From Verrucomicrobiota bacterium (GTDB lineage: Bacteria; Verrucomicrobiota; Verrucomicrobiia; Chthoniobacterales; UBA10450): DNA of 64,000 nt. The stretch lies in the NCBI GenBank assembly GCA_003218375.1, contig QHNH01000009.1, positions 228,749-292,748 of the forward strand, written 5' to 3'. Numbering within the stretch: position 1 is the stretch's first letter; each line of letters begins with the position of its first letter. Below, in pieces: positions 25,142-34,644 of this stretch. The position numbers were made by a program, and so were the translations under genes. The notes beneath the pieces are model-generated. The model did no database searches. It was not told the DNA's origin and saw only the letters and a program-made list of their open reading frames with translations.

Positions 25142-25694
25142 ATGGACCCGAAGAATTTTTTCTCCGAGCTAAAGCGGCGCAATGTCTACAAGATTGCCGT
25201 AGCCTATGCATTGTCGGCTGGCTCCTGGTTCAAATTGCCACCCAGGTTTTCCCATTCCTGGAAATACCGAATTGGGGTGTGCGGTTGGTGATCGCGTTGG
25301 TCGCGATCGGTTTCCCGATTGCTCTTGTCATCGCGTGGGCCTTCGAGCTGACGCCCCAAGGGATCAAGCGCACGGAAGATGTGGATCCCCCCGTTGTGAG
25401 TGGTTCGAAGAATCGCACCTGGCGCAGCAGGCCCGCGGCGATCACGCGGCGGCTGACGCGGCCCTCAAGGGTTTAATCGCGACGCATGGCGACAATTTTC
25501 CGTTCCAGATTGCATTGGTCTACGCGGGCCGGCGCGAGACCGAGAAGCTGTTTGAATGGCTGGACCGGGCCTATGCCGCACGGCAGCCGCTCATGTCCAA
25601 CTACGTCGTTTCACATCCGCTTCTAAAGCCATATTACAGCGACCGGCGTTTCGTAGAGCTCTGCAACAAAATCGGAGTCACCGTTCCGAAATGA
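25142..25694 (+). pseudogene. Truncated TPR-type membrane regulator, copy 1
   Basis: The start MDPKNFFSELKRRNVYKIAV is that of a large TPR/adenylate-cyclase-associated family whose N-terminus holds one membrane helix. After a one-base loss near 25211 the helix continues in another frame (GWLLVQIATQVFPFLEIPNW, then IGFPIALVIAWAFELTPQGI). Near 25400 the frame jumps again to the C-terminal TPR end (RGDHAAADAALKGLIATHGD, then EKLFEWLDRAYAARQPL). The central several hundred residues are missing. The gene is therefore deleted internally and frameshifted. Confidence 0.8.
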
Positions 25695-25834
25695 ATCCGC
25701 GCAACTTCTTCGCCGAGCTCAAGCGGCGCAACGTTTACAAGGTCGCGTATGCGGTGGATGGGACTCCAGCCATGAACTCGAAGAAAATCGCGCTGCACAA
25801 AGCGTGGCGACAGTTAAATTCCTGCCGAACCTAA
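25691..25834 (+). pseudogene. Truncated TPR-type membrane regulator, copy 2
   Basis: A second ATG overlaps the stop of copy 1 (ATGA at 25691-25694) and encodes MNPRNFFAELKRRNVYKV, the same N-terminus as copy 1. It then runs into unrelated sequence and stops at 25832-25834. Only about 18 residues of homology remain. The pair looks like a former operon of tandem paralogues that has decayed. Confidence 0.7.
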
Positions 25835-25836
25835 TC

Positions 25837-26490
25837 ATGAAGACCATTGTCGTAGCGCTGATCTCGGTCGCTTTGATGGGCGGCAGTGTCACGGCCGCAA
25901 CCGCGCCGAGAAACCTAGCCGGGATTCCGGTAGCGCGAGAAGCATTGCTGAGAATAGTCAGCCCGAAGTTTTACCGCTCGCTCCTGATTTCGCCGGTGGA
26001 AGGCTGGATCGTGGCGCGCGGTGATCTGGCGAACAATCACTTGCGCGGGGTGAAAGTGATTCACTCGGAGTTAGACGGCCGATACGACGCCCTGGCCTCG
26101 GAGCTGGCCAGTAACTTGCAGGTGCTCGATAAAACTTATGTCCAGACAGGGATTCATTCGCCCGCGGTCCTGGTTCATTTGCTCATTTACCAGATTGCCG
26201 ATGGCAAGCTGGCCATTTCGTTTGCGCATTTTGATGAAACCGGCGGCAACCAACTGCGTTATTCTGGAGCGGCATGGATGGCGGTGGAGAAGGCGCCGAA
26301 TAGATGGGTGACGATCGAGCCCCGGCGTCTGTCTCCTCACGAACTTCGCGGACCGCGCACTTACACGATAGCGGTGGAGACGCCCAATAGTGTTCGCAGC
26401 CTGAGAGGCAATGGGCCGCCGCCAATTGGCTCTTCGGTCCAGATTCAAGCGAGCCCGAACATGATTACGCATACCATTCGCGAGCGCTGA
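25837..26490 (+). CDS. Exported hypothetical protein
   Basis: The 217-residue protein has a Sec signal peptide (MKTIVVALISVALMGGSVTA) and a mature part with mixed strands and helices (SLLISPVEGWIVARGDLANN, then HSPAVLVHLLIYQIADGKLA). No catalytic motif or family is recognised. It begins just after the decayed TPR genes and is preceded by a stop codon in its own frame, so ATG 25837 is the likely start. Confidence 0.7.
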   Translation: MKTIVVALISVALMGGSVTAATAPRNLAGIPVAREALLRIVSPKFYRSLLISPVEGWIVARGDLANNHLRGVKVIHSELDGRYDALASELASNLQVLDKTYVQTGIHSPAVLVHLLIYQIADGKLAISFAHFDETGGNQLRYSGAAWMAVEKAPNRWVTIEPRRLSPHELRGPRTYTIAVETPNSVRSLRGNGPPPIGSSVQIQASPNMITHTIRER

Positions 26491-26603
26491 GCCAGCGCGT
26501 TCGCGGATAATTCCCAAGGGCCGCCGCCGGTTTCCTAATCTTCCTTCAGCTCGGATACCCAGCCATCCCGGCGCGCTTTCGCAATTGCTCGCGAGCAGAT
26601 TCT

Positions 26604-26692
26604 GCTCGGAGGGACATGCTTCTGCATGTCCCACATCTCTCGGAGGCGAATCGACCAGTAAGTCGGACGTGCGGAAGCACGTCCCTCCGAGC
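26604..26692. repeat. Double-hairpin palindrome, ggagggac family, copy 3
   Basis: The left hairpin is gggacatgc-ttct-gcatgtccc and the right hairpin ggacgtgc-ggaa-gcacgtcc. The two arms differ from each other at three positions but each still pairs perfectly with itself. Confidence 0.85.
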
Positions 26693-26701
26693 AATAATTT
26701 G

Positions 26702-27241
26702 TTAGGCTTTCGGGGCCGCGCTCTTCGCCGCATCCAGGACCATTTTCTTGAACGCATCAGTCGATGCTTTCACGACCGCGTTCGGTCCAGTCATTTTGAC
26801 GAAAACATTCCCAGTCGCGCTTTCCAGGATCGCGCCGCAAAGCGCGTATCCTTCCATGGGCGTCGTTGGTCCGCCCGGCATGCCGCTAATGAAAGTGCCT
26901 TCGGTCATGGCAAAGGTGATTTTCACCGAGCCCACATCGGGATGTTCGGTGATACGATTTTTTTCGCTGCCGGGAAACTGGGCATACCAGCGTTCGATGT
27001 TGGCCGCTGCCGTCCCGCCCTGCTCAGCACCGAAATAAAAGAAGGTCACTTCCGCTTTCTCTGGTCCGCGCGCGATCTCGAGCTGGGCCTTGCGCATCGG
27101 GGACGAGGGCGTCACGGATTTCCAGCCTTCCGGGACGGCGAAGGTGAACGCTTCCACTTTCACGGTTTCCGCCAGCGCTTTTACCGGCACCGCCAGCGCG
27201 ATAAGCGCGATGAGAACCGCGCCAATAAATCTCGTTGTCAT
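26702..27241 (-). CDS. Exported hypothetical protein
   Basis: The 179-residue protein has a signal peptide (MTTRFIGAVLIALIALAVPV ending near KALAE). The mature domain begins VKVEAFTFAVPEGWKSVTPS and includes AQLEIARGPEKAEVTFFYFG and TGNVFVKMTGPNAVVKASTD, which resembles a single-domain periplasmic fold seen in many uncharacterised proteins of Verrucomicrobia and Planctomycetes. No active site is seen. Double-hairpin repeats lie on both sides. ATG 27241 is chosen for the signal peptide. Confidence 0.8.
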   Translation of the reverse strand: MTTRFIGAVLIALIALAVPVKALAETVKVEAFTFAVPEGWKSVTPSSPMRKAQLEIARGPEKAEVTFFYFGAEQGGTAAANIERWYAQFPGSEKNRITEHPDVGSVKITFAMTEGTFISGMPGGPTTPMEGYALCGAILESATGNVFVKMTGPNAVVKASTDAFKKMVLDAAKSAAPKA

Positions 27242-27280
27242 GCGCAAAGAATAATTGAGAAAACCCCGAAATGGAATTCT

Positions 27281-27375
27281 CCAGGTAGGGACGGCTTTCC
27301 GAGCCGTCCGACTACTTTCCGCTGACGCCTCGCGCAACGATAAGTCGGACGACTCGGAAAGCCGTCCCTACCTGG
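27281..27375. repeat. Double-hairpin palindrome, related family with ggtagggac flanks
   Basis: Arms 27281-27312 (ccaggtagggacggcttt...) and 27344-27375 are inverted copies with one mismatch, and each folds as ggacggc/gccgtcc. Architecture matches the ggagggac family, but the stem sequence differs. It lies between divergent genes. Confidence 0.85.
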
Positions 27376-27433
27376 GCCAAACAGGCTCCGCTCGACAGCG
27401 CGGCTTCTGAAGCGCAGATTATTCCCCCGTCTT

Positions 27434-29173
27434 ATGCGCTTACGATTCCTCGCCACCGCAGCCAGCGTGCTTTTGAGCGGGATCTGTTTCGCCCAGAACG
27501 CCGACATGCCGGCGGCCGATTCCTCCTCGCTCGATTTTAGCCAATGGGGATTGCTCGCCATCCAGGACGGCGGCCGGCGCAAACCGGTGGATACCTTCGC
27601 GCGCGAGACCCTGATCAAGATCACGGGCCGCTCGACTTACACCTCCGGCGCGAAAACCTGGCAGGCCACCGATTTCATTCTCTCGATGCTGCTCGATACC
27701 CACGATTGGAAAAGCGAGCCGATGATCCTGGTGTCGTTAGGCGAACTGAAACAGCGGCTCGAGTTGCCCGAGCAGCAACGGCGTTTCTCCTTCACCCAAT
27801 TGACGGCGCTGCCGGAATTGAACACGCTCGCGTCCCAGGCGCACGCGGCCCGGAAAGCCGAGAAACCGCTGACGCGCCTCCAAAGTGAAGTGTTGAGCGT
27901 GACCGAACGGCTCTCGCTTTTCGCCCACGTCATGGACGGGAGCGCGTTTCTCCTCGCGCCCGCGCCGGAGAAAACGACCGATCCGTGGATCGTGCCGCCT
28001 GCCTTCGCGCAGTATTATAATGAGCAGCAGTTCGCGCCGGTGCAGACGCAGTTGCAAACGATGGCGAACGCCTACGTGAAAGGCGACGCGTTCGGTTTTA
28101 GTCGGGCCGCAAACCAATTGCGCGACAACCTGCGGCAGTTAAGCCCGAAAATTTATCCCGACGAATCGCAGCTTCGCCTCGAATACTTTTACAATCATTG
28201 GGACGGATTTTATCGCGCTGCGTGGTGTTATGGGATCGCGCTGCTGCTCCTGGCCATCGCGCATTTTCGCGGCGCGGCGCAACCCGCAGCCCCGCGCAAA
28301 CGCAGTTACCTGAAAATCGCCGGTGTCATCATCGCCATCGCTGCTCTGCTCTTTCACGCCAGTGGAATCGTGATGCGCTGCCTGATCGCCGGGCGCCCGC
28401 CGGTGACGAACATGTATGAGTCCATCATCTGGGTCTCGTTCGCTGTCTCCTTTTTCGGGATGATCTTTTTCGCACGGTACCGGACGCCGGTTTATCTGCT
28501 GGCGGCTTTGCCGGTTTCACTCGTCGCGCTGTTGCTCGTCCACCAAATGCCGATCGCCATGCCCTCGAGCATCGATCCGCTCGTCCCGGTCCTGCGCGAT
28601 AATTTCTGGCTCACGATTCACGTCCTCACCATCACCCTGAGTTATGCGGCGTTCGCGCTCGCCATGGGGTTCGGCCATATCCTGCTTTTCCGTTACGCGC
28701 GCAATCCGGTCTCGGCGCGCGCCGATCAACCGATGCATTTCTGGCTCTATCGCGTCCTTCAGCTCGGCGTGATCCTGCTCGCCGCGGGCACCATTCTCGG
28801 TGGCGTCTGGGCAAATTATTCCTGGGGCCGGTTCTGGGGCTGGGACCCGAAGGAAACCTGGGCGCTGATCGCGCTTCTTTGTTACATCGTCACTTTGCAC
28901 GGGCGGCTCGCCGGCTGGTGGACCCAGTTCGGCTTGGTCGTGGCGAGCGTCGTCTGTTTCCTCGCTGTCTTGATGGCCTGGTACGGTGTGAACTTCGTAT
29001 TAGGAAAAGGTTTGCACAGCTACGGGTTCGGCATCGGCGGCGAGACCTACGTAGGAGGCGGGATCGGCGGCGATCTTCTCTTTGTCGGGTTCGCGATCTG
29101 GCGTTATCGCAGCGCCAAGTCGCCGCGTCCGCCGGTGTCTCCGGTTCCCGTCGCCGAACAGATCGCAGCCTAG
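27434..29173 (+). CDS. ccsA: Cytochrome c biogenesis protein CcsA (with N-terminal extension)
   Basis: The 579-residue protein has a signal peptide, a long periplasmic N-terminal region (about 20-260, with GGRRKPVDTFARETLIKITG), and a C-terminal multi-helix CcsA domain. The diagnostic heme-handling loop reads WGRFWGWDPKETWALIA, with conserved histidines in VLTITLSYAAFALAMGFGHI and HGRLAGWW. CcsA, with ResB/CcsB, delivers heme to apocytochromes c in system II. No resB is adjacent in this window. The extension is similar to that of large CcsA proteins of Planctomycetes and Bacteroidetes. The next gene begins 39 nt downstream. Confidence 0.93.
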   Translation: MRLRFLATAASVLLSGICFAQNADMPAADSSSLDFSQWGLLAIQDGGRRKPVDTFARETLIKITGRSTYTSGAKTWQATDFILSMLLDTHDWKSEPMILVSLGELKQRLELPEQQRRFSFTQLTALPELNTLASQAHAARKAEKPLTRLQSEVLSVTERLSLFAHVMDGSAFLLAPAPEKTTDPWIVPPAFAQYYNEQQFAPVQTQLQTMANAYVKGDAFGFSRAANQLRDNLRQLSPKIYPDESQLRLEYFYNHWDGFYRAAWCYGIALLLLAIAHFRGAAQPAAPRKRSYLKIAGVIIAIAALLFHASGIVMRCLIAGRPPVTNMYESIIWVSFAVSFFGMIFFARYRTPVYLLAALPVSLVALLLVHQMPIAMPSSIDPLVPVLRDNFWLTIHVLTITLSYAAFALAMGFGHILLFRYARNPVSARADQPMHFWLYRVLQLGVILLAAGTILGGVWANYSWGRFWGWDPKETWALIALLCYIVTLHGRLAGWWTQFGLVVASVVCFLAVLMAWYGVNFVLGKGLHSYGFGIGGETYVGGGIGGDLLFVGFAIWRYRSAKSPRPPVSPVPVAEQIAA

Positions 29174-29212
29174 TCGAAAGGTTTAGTTTCTATTTGGAAG
29201 GAAGCGCCTGTC

Positions 29213-30496
29213 TTGTTCCAAAAGATCCTTGTCTCGTTTCAAATCTTAGTCCTGGGCTTTGCGTCCGCCGCATGGGCCGCAGGCAGGCCGATCGCAAATC
29301 CCGACACCGTTGTCACCCTGCGGACCGCGCTCGCCCTGGCGCTGGAACAAAATCCCGAGCTGGCTGCGTTTTCGTGGGATGTCCGCAGCGCCGAAGCGAA
29401 AATCTTGCAGGCCCGTTTGCGGCCGAACCTCGAGCTTGGAATTCAAACCGAAGACTTTTGGGGCACGAAGCAGTCGAAAGGTCTGAGTCGTTCGCAGACG
29501 ACATTGCAACTGAGCCAGATCATCGAGCTGGGCCGGAAGCGCCGGGCCCGGGTGCGAGAGGCGACGCTGGGGCGCGAGCTGGCGACGTTGGATTACGAAA
29601 CGAAGCGGCTCGACGTGTTGAAGAAAACCGCGCAAGCATTTGTGGATGCGCTCGCCGCCCAACGGCGGGTGGAACTGGCGGAGGAAAACGTCAATCTCGC
29701 AGCCGGCTTGCTGCCCGATATCCAGAAGCGGATCGAAGCTGGTAAGGCCTCGACGGTCGAACGGACACGGAGCGATGTGGTGGTGGCCTCGGCGCGAATC
29801 GAAGCGGACCAGGCACGTCGCGCCTTGATCGTGGCCCGCCAGCATCTGGCCGCGCAATGGGGCAGCACGGAGGCGCATTTCCTTCGGGTCGTCGGCGACC
29901 TGGATCGGGTCGAAGCCTTGCCCCTCCTGGGCCGCCTCATCCTTAGCCTAACGAATAATCCCGAGATCGAGCGTTGGGCTCCGGAAACGGAGCGGCGCGA
30001 GGCAGCGGTGCGTTTGCAGCTGGCGGAAGCGGTCCCGAATCTCACGTTGTTTGGCGGCCCGCGCTATCACGCGGAAGGGGATGAGTACACGAATGTCATC
30101 GGATTCTCGCTCCCGCTTCCTTTCTGGAACCGAAATCAAGGCGCGATCCTTGACGCGCGTTATCAACTGGCCAAGGCCGCCGACGAGCGACTCAGCGCGG
30201 TGACACGGCTTTCGACCGAATTGAGCGACGCTTATCAAACGGTGCAGCGCACCGCGAACGAGATTCGGATCCTTAAGGAATCGGTCCTGCCGGGAGCAGA
30301 GAGCGCGGCGCAGGCGCTTCAGGAGGGCTATCTCGCGGGTCGCTACAGTTACCTCGAGGTCAATGAAGCCCGGCGGACGCTGACGGCGGCACGGTTGCAG
30401 TATCTCCAGGCGCTGACCGATTATCACAAGGCTGTCGCCGAGATTGAGGCGCTGACAGCGCGACCGTTTCAAAGCAGTTCGGAGTTTTCCAAATGA
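29213..30496 (+). CDS. TolC-family outer membrane channel (CusC-like)
   Basis: The 427-residue protein has a signal peptide (ILVSFQILVLGFASAAWAAG) and two TolC-type helical repeats with long coiled-coil segments (for example TLQLSQIIELGRKRRARVRE and VNEARRTLTAARLQYLQALT). The start is TTG at 29213, preceded by ggaagg 11 bases upstream. It forms the trimeric outer-membrane tunnel of the tripartite pump encoded with the next two genes, and overlaps the adaptor gene by four bases (ATGA). Confidence 0.9.
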   Translation: MFQKILVSFQILVLGFASAAWAAGRPIANPDTVVTLRTALALALEQNPELAAFSWDVRSAEAKILQARLRPNLELGIQTEDFWGTKQSKGLSRSQTTLQLSQIIELGRKRRARVREATLGRELATLDYETKRLDVLKKTAQAFVDALAAQRRVELAEENVNLAAGLLPDIQKRIEAGKASTVERTRSDVVVASARIEADQARRALIVARQHLAAQWGSTEAHFLRVVGDLDRVEALPLLGRLILSLTNNPEIERWAPETERREAAVRLQLAEAVPNLTLFGGPRYHAEGDEYTNVIGFSLPLPFWNRNQGAILDARYQLAKAADERLSAVTRLSTELSDAYQTVQRTANEIRILKESVLPGAESAAQALQEGYLAGRYSYLEVNEARRTLTAARLQYLQALTDYHKAVAEIEALTARPFQSSSEFSK

Positions 30497-31422
30497 GAAC
30501 CACGCCACGTTTGCTAGCCATTTTCCTCACGGCCGCCGTCTTCACCTCCTGCTCGCGCTCGACCGAGAAAAATGCGCACGCCTCCGAGAATCAAACTGCG
30601 CCTGTTAACAAGCACATCGATGTCAGCGAAGAAGCGCGGAAGAAATCCGGCATCGAGCTCGCCGCCGCCGGGCCCGCGGTGCTGCGGCAAACGGTGAAGC
30701 TCAACGGCAAGATTAACACGAACGAAGACCGGACGGCGCACGTCAGCCCGCGCTTTCCCGGGATCGTGAAAGCGGTTGGCAAACGGCTCGGCGACACCGT
30801 GAAGAAGGGCGAGGCGTTGGCGGTCATCGAGAGCAACGAGAGTTTGCAATCCTACGAAGTGAAGTCGGAAATCGACGGCACCGTGATCGACAAGAAGATC
30901 GCCCTCGGCGAGTTCGTCGATACCGGCCGGAACATTTTCGTGGTCGCCGATCTGAGCACGGTCTGGGTCGACTTCAGCGTTTACCGGCGCGAATCGGAGA
31001 AGCTGCGGGAAGGCGAGAAAGTGATGATCAAGGCCGAAGCCGGCCGCGAGCAGATCGAAAGCACGATTTCCTATGTCTCGCCGTCTGGGACCGAAAGCAC
31101 GCAGACGACCCTGGCCCGCGCCGTCGTTCCCAATCCGAAAGGCGAATTGCGTCCGGGATTATTTGTCGAAGGCAGCGTGGTCGTCGAGGAGACGCCGGTT
31201 CCGGTCACCGTCAAAGCCAGCGCGCTCCAGACATTCGAAGAGAAGCCAGTCGTGTTTGTGGCCGACCCCAAAGGCTTTGAAGTCCGCGAGGTTGAGATTG
31301 GCGCGCGGGATGAAGACAACGTCGAGATCCGGTCCGGCGTAGCGGCCGGCGAGAAATACGCGGCGGAAAATAGTTTCGCTTTGAAATCCCAGCTCGCGAA
31401 CAGTTCGGGAGCCGAAGAGTAG
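30493..31422 (+). CDS. RND efflux periplasmic adaptor (CusB/CzcB-like)
   Basis: The 309-residue protein starts with a lipoprotein signal (hydrophobic stretch ending F-T-S-C near residue 17), followed by the HlyD-type adaptor: a beta-barrel/lipoyl region (SPRFPGIVKAVGKRLGDTVK, GEALAVIESNESLQSYEV) and a membrane-proximal domain near the end. Adaptors link the inner-membrane pump to TolC. It is shorter than CusB of enterics and lacks its extended N-terminal metal-binding region. cusA-like begins 13 nt downstream. Confidence 0.9.
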   Translation: MRTTPRLLAIFLTAAVFTSCSRSTEKNAHASENQTAPVNKHIDVSEEARKKSGIELAAAGPAVLRQTVKLNGKINTNEDRTAHVSPRFPGIVKAVGKRLGDTVKKGEALAVIESNESLQSYEVKSEIDGTVIDKKIALGEFVDTGRNIFVVADLSTVWVDFSVYRRESEKLREGEKVMIKAEAGREQIESTISYVSPSGTESTQTTLARAVVPNPKGELRPGLFVEGSVVVEETPVPVTVKASALQTFEEKPVVFVADPKGFEVREVEIGARDEDNVEIRSGVAAGEKYAAENSFALKSQLANSSGAEE

Positions 31423-31435
31423 AGCAGCGCCGGCG

Positions 31436-34400
31436 ATGATCGCGAAACTGATCGGGTTTTCCATCCGCCGGCGCGGCGCCGTGTTGATCGCCGTGCTCGC
31501 GATCGCGGCGCTCGGTGTCTGGAATTACGGCCGCCTCACGATCGATGCCGTGCCCGACATCACGAACGTGCAGGTGCAGATCAACGCGATCGCTCCCGGT
31601 TTCTCGCCGCTCGAGACCGAACAACGAATTACGTTCCCGGTCGAGACGGCCATGTCCGGCTTGCCCCATCTTGATTTCACCCGTTCGCTTTCGCGCTACG
31701 GCCTCTCCCAGGTCACCGTCATTTTCAAGGACGGCACCGATATTTATTTCGCGCGCCAGTTGATCAGTGAACGGCTTTCCCAAATCAAAGATGAGCTGCC
31801 GCCGGGGGTCACGGTCGAGCAGGGACCGATCACCACCGCGCTCGGCGAGATTTACATGTGGACCGTCGAGGCGGATCCGAAGGCGCGCGACGAAAAAGGC
31901 CAGCCGTACAGCGTAACGGACCTGCGCACGATCCAGGATTGGATCATCAAGCCGCAGCTCCGGAATGTGCCGGGCGTGGTCGAGGTGAACTCAATCGGCG
32001 GCTACGAAAAACAATACGACGTCACGCCCCACCCGGAGCGGCTGGTCGGTTACGGCCTGAGTTTCCGCGATGTGATGGACGCGCTCATGCGGAACAATGC
32101 CAACGTCAGCGCCGGTTACATCGAGCGAAACGGCGAGCAATATCTCATCCGCGTTCCCGGTCAGGTCGCGACGATCGAAGACATTCAACAAATCATTGTC
32201 GGTGGCGGGGAAGGCGGCGTGCCGATCCGGATTGCGGACGTGGCGGACGTGGCGCTGGGAAAGGAACTGCGCACCGGCGCCGCGACCATGAACGGCAAGG
32301 AAACCATCGTCGGCACCACCCTGATGTTAATGGGCGAGAACTCCCGCGAGGTATCGCGCCGGGTCGACGAGAAGATGAAAGAAGTAAATCAGACTCTGCC
32401 GGCGGGCGTGACGGCGCGGACGATTTACGATCGCACCATCCTCGTCGACGCGACGATCGACACGGTGAAAAAGAATCTCCTCGAAGGCGCGCTCCTCGTG
32501 GTGGTAATTTTGTTTTTACTTCTGGGGAATTGGCGGGCGGCCTTTATCACCACCCTCGTCATCCCGCTCGCGATGCTTTTCACGGTCACCGGGATGGTGA
32601 CGAATCGGGTGAGCGCGAACCTGATGAGCCTCGGCGCGCTCGACTTCGGCCTGATCGTCGACGGCGCCGTTATCATTGTCGAAAACTGCATTCGTCGTCT
32701 GACGAACGAGCAGGAAAAGATCGGTCGACGACTCGAGCGCGCGGAGCGGCTTCAGATGGTGCTGACCGCTTCGAAGGAAGTGATCACTCCAAGCATCTTC
32801 GGCGCGATCATCATCATGGTCGTCTATCTGCCGATCCTCACCCTCACCGGCGTGGAAGGAAAAATGTTCGTGCCGATGGCGATCACCGTCGTGCTGGCAC
32901 TCCTCGGCGCGATCATCTTTTCGCTCACCTTCGTGCCGGCGGCGGTCGCGGTATTTCTCGGCGGCAAGCTGGGAGAAAAAGAGAACCCTTTCATGCGGGC
33001 GGCCAAACGGATTTATCTGCCGCTGCTCAATCACGCTCTCCGCCGTCGAGTTTTGGTTTTTCTGTGCGCGCTCCTCGCGACCATTCTGGCGCTCCTGCTC
33101 TTCCTCCGACTCGGCGGAGAATTCATCCCGACCCTGGACGAAGGCGATCTCGCGCTCGAAATCCTTCGCGTCACCGGCATGGGTCCGGACCAGGCGGTGA
33201 AAATGCAGAAACCGTTCGAAGAGGCGTTGCTCAGTGTCCCCGAAGTGAAAATGGTTTTCGGCCGCCTCGGCACGGCGGAAGTGGCGACCGATCCGATGTC
33301 GCCGAACCAGGGCGATGAATACGTGATCCTGAAGCCGCAAAATCAATGGCCCGATCGACACAAGTCGAAAGCGCAGCTCATCGAAGATGTTTCCGAGGTC
33401 TTGAAGAGTGTCGTCGGGACGAACGTCGAAATTCAACAACCGATTCAACTTCGAGCCAACGAACTGATTTCCGGTTACAAATCGCATCTCGCCGTGAAAG
33501 TTTTCGGCGACGATATCAAGGTTCTCGCCGCCACCGCGGAGAAAATTCTCGCTGTCGTTTCGAAAGTTTCGGGCGCCGTCGAGCCGAAGATGCAACAGAT
33601 CGGCGGTCTGCCGATGCTATCCATTCAACTGAAACGAGAAGTGCTCGCCCGCTACGGACTCAGCGTCGCTGAAGTGCAGGAAGTCGTGGAGATGGCGATT
33701 GGCGGGAAGGTCGCGGGCCAGGTTTTCGAGGGCGACCGGCGTTTCCTACTGGTCGTTAGGCTGCCGGAAGCGTTGCGGACGGACCTCGCAGCGTTGCAGC
33801 GGATTCCGCTCGCCCTGCCCAAAGGCGACCGGGCGGACCCGAAGAAGCCCGCGGCGCCGGGATTCATCCCGCTTGGCGAGGTCGCTGATTTCAATCTCGT
33901 GCCGGGTCCAAACGAGATTGATCGCGAAAGCGGCAAGCGTCTCGTTGTCGTCACGAGCAACATCCGCGGACGCGATATCAGTTCGTTCGTGAAAGAAGCG
34001 CAACAGGCCGTGCGCGCGAAAGTCAAAGTGCCGGCCGGCTATTGGATCGGCTGGGGCGGCGAGTTCGAGCAACTCCAATCAGCCACCCGGCGCCTGGAGG
34101 TGGTGGTCCCGCTGGCGTTGCTCCTCATTTTCGCGCTGCTCTACATGGCTTTCGGCAACGTGAAAGATGCGTTCCTCGTCTACACCGGCGTGCCGCTCGC
34201 CCTCACCGGCGGCATTGTCGCGCTCTGGTTGCGCGGCCTTCCTTTCTCCATTTCAGCCGGCGTCGGATTCATCGCGCTCTCGGGAGTCGCGGTGTTGAAT
34301 GGCGTAGTCATGCTCTCCTTTATCTCGCGCTTGCGCGCTGACGGCGAACCGTTGGAAGCCGCGATCCGCGAAGGATCGATCACGCGTCTGCGGCCGGTCC

Positions 34401-34636
34401 TGATGACCGCCCTCGTCGCCTCGCTCGGATTTATTCCCATGGCCTTGGCCCAGGGGCGCGGCGCGGAAGTGCAACGACCGCTCGCCACCGTCGTCATCGG
34501 CGGCATTATCAGTTCGACTTTGCTAACGCTGCTCGTCCTGCCCGCGCTCTACCGAATCTTCCACCGGGAAAACGAACCGCTCGTCCACGAAGAAGGCCCG
34601 CTCTCGCCTGCACTTCGTCCGACCTCTGACCTCTGA
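31436..34636 (+). CDS. Heavy-metal efflux RND transporter permease (CusA/CzcA family)
   Basis: The 1066-residue protein has the full RND layout: signal-like first helix, two large periplasmic loops and twelve transmembrane helices. The TM4 motif DFGLIVDGAVIIVEN marks the heavy-metal (HME) branch, and GGEFIPTLDEGDLALEILRV is also typical. It exports a divalent or monovalent metal cation (Co/Zn/Cd or Cu/Ag) using proton motive force; which one cannot be settled from these motifs. The last codons (RPTSDL) are encoded by a heptamer repeat. It converges with the YncE-like gene. Confidence 0.93.
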   Translation: MIAKLIGFSIRRRGAVLIAVLAIAALGVWNYGRLTIDAVPDITNVQVQINAIAPGFSPLETEQRITFPVETAMSGLPHLDFTRSLSRYGLSQVTVIFKDGTDIYFARQLISERLSQIKDELPPGVTVEQGPITTALGEIYMWTVEADPKARDEKGQPYSVTDLRTIQDWIIKPQLRNVPGVVEVNSIGGYEKQYDVTPHPERLVGYGLSFRDVMDALMRNNANVSAGYIERNGEQYLIRVPGQVATIEDIQQIIVGGGEGGVPIRIADVADVALGKELRTGAATMNGKETIVGTTLMLMGENSREVSRRVDEKMKEVNQTLPAGVTARTIYDRTILVDATIDTVKKNLLEGALLVVVILFLLLGNWRAAFITTLVIPLAMLFTVTGMVTNRVSANLMSLGALDFGLIVDGAVIIVENCIRRLTNEQEKIGRRLERAERLQMVLTASKEVITPSIFGAIIIMVVYLPILTLTGVEGKMFVPMAITVVLALLGAIIFSLTFVPAAVAVFLGGKLGEKENPFMRAAKRIYLPLLNHALRRRVLVFLCALLATILALLLFLRLGGEFIPTLDEGDLALEILRVTGMGPDQAVKMQKPFEEALLSVPEVKMVFGRLGTAEVATDPMSPNQGDEYVILKPQNQWPDRHKSKAQLIEDVSEVLKSVVGTNVEIQQPIQLRANELISGYKSHLAVKVFGDDIKVLAATAEKILAVVSKVSGAVEPKMQQIGGLPMLSIQLKREVLARYGLSVAEVQEVVEMAIGGKVAGQVFEGDRRFLLVVRLPEALRTDLAALQRIPLALPKGDRADPKKPAAPGFIPLGEVADFNLVPGPNEIDRESGKRLVVVTSNIRGRDISSFVKEAQQAVRAKVKVPAGYWIGWGGEFEQLQSATRRLEVVVPLALLLIFALLYMAFGNVKDAFLVYTGVPLALTGGIVALWLRGLPFSISAGVGFIALSGVAVLNGVVMLSFISRLRADGEPLEAAIREGSITRLRPVLMTALVASLGFIPMALAQGRGAEVQRPLATVVIGGIISSTLLTLLVLPALYRIFHRENEPLVHEEGPLSPALRPTSDL

Positions 34637-34644
34637 CTTCCGAC

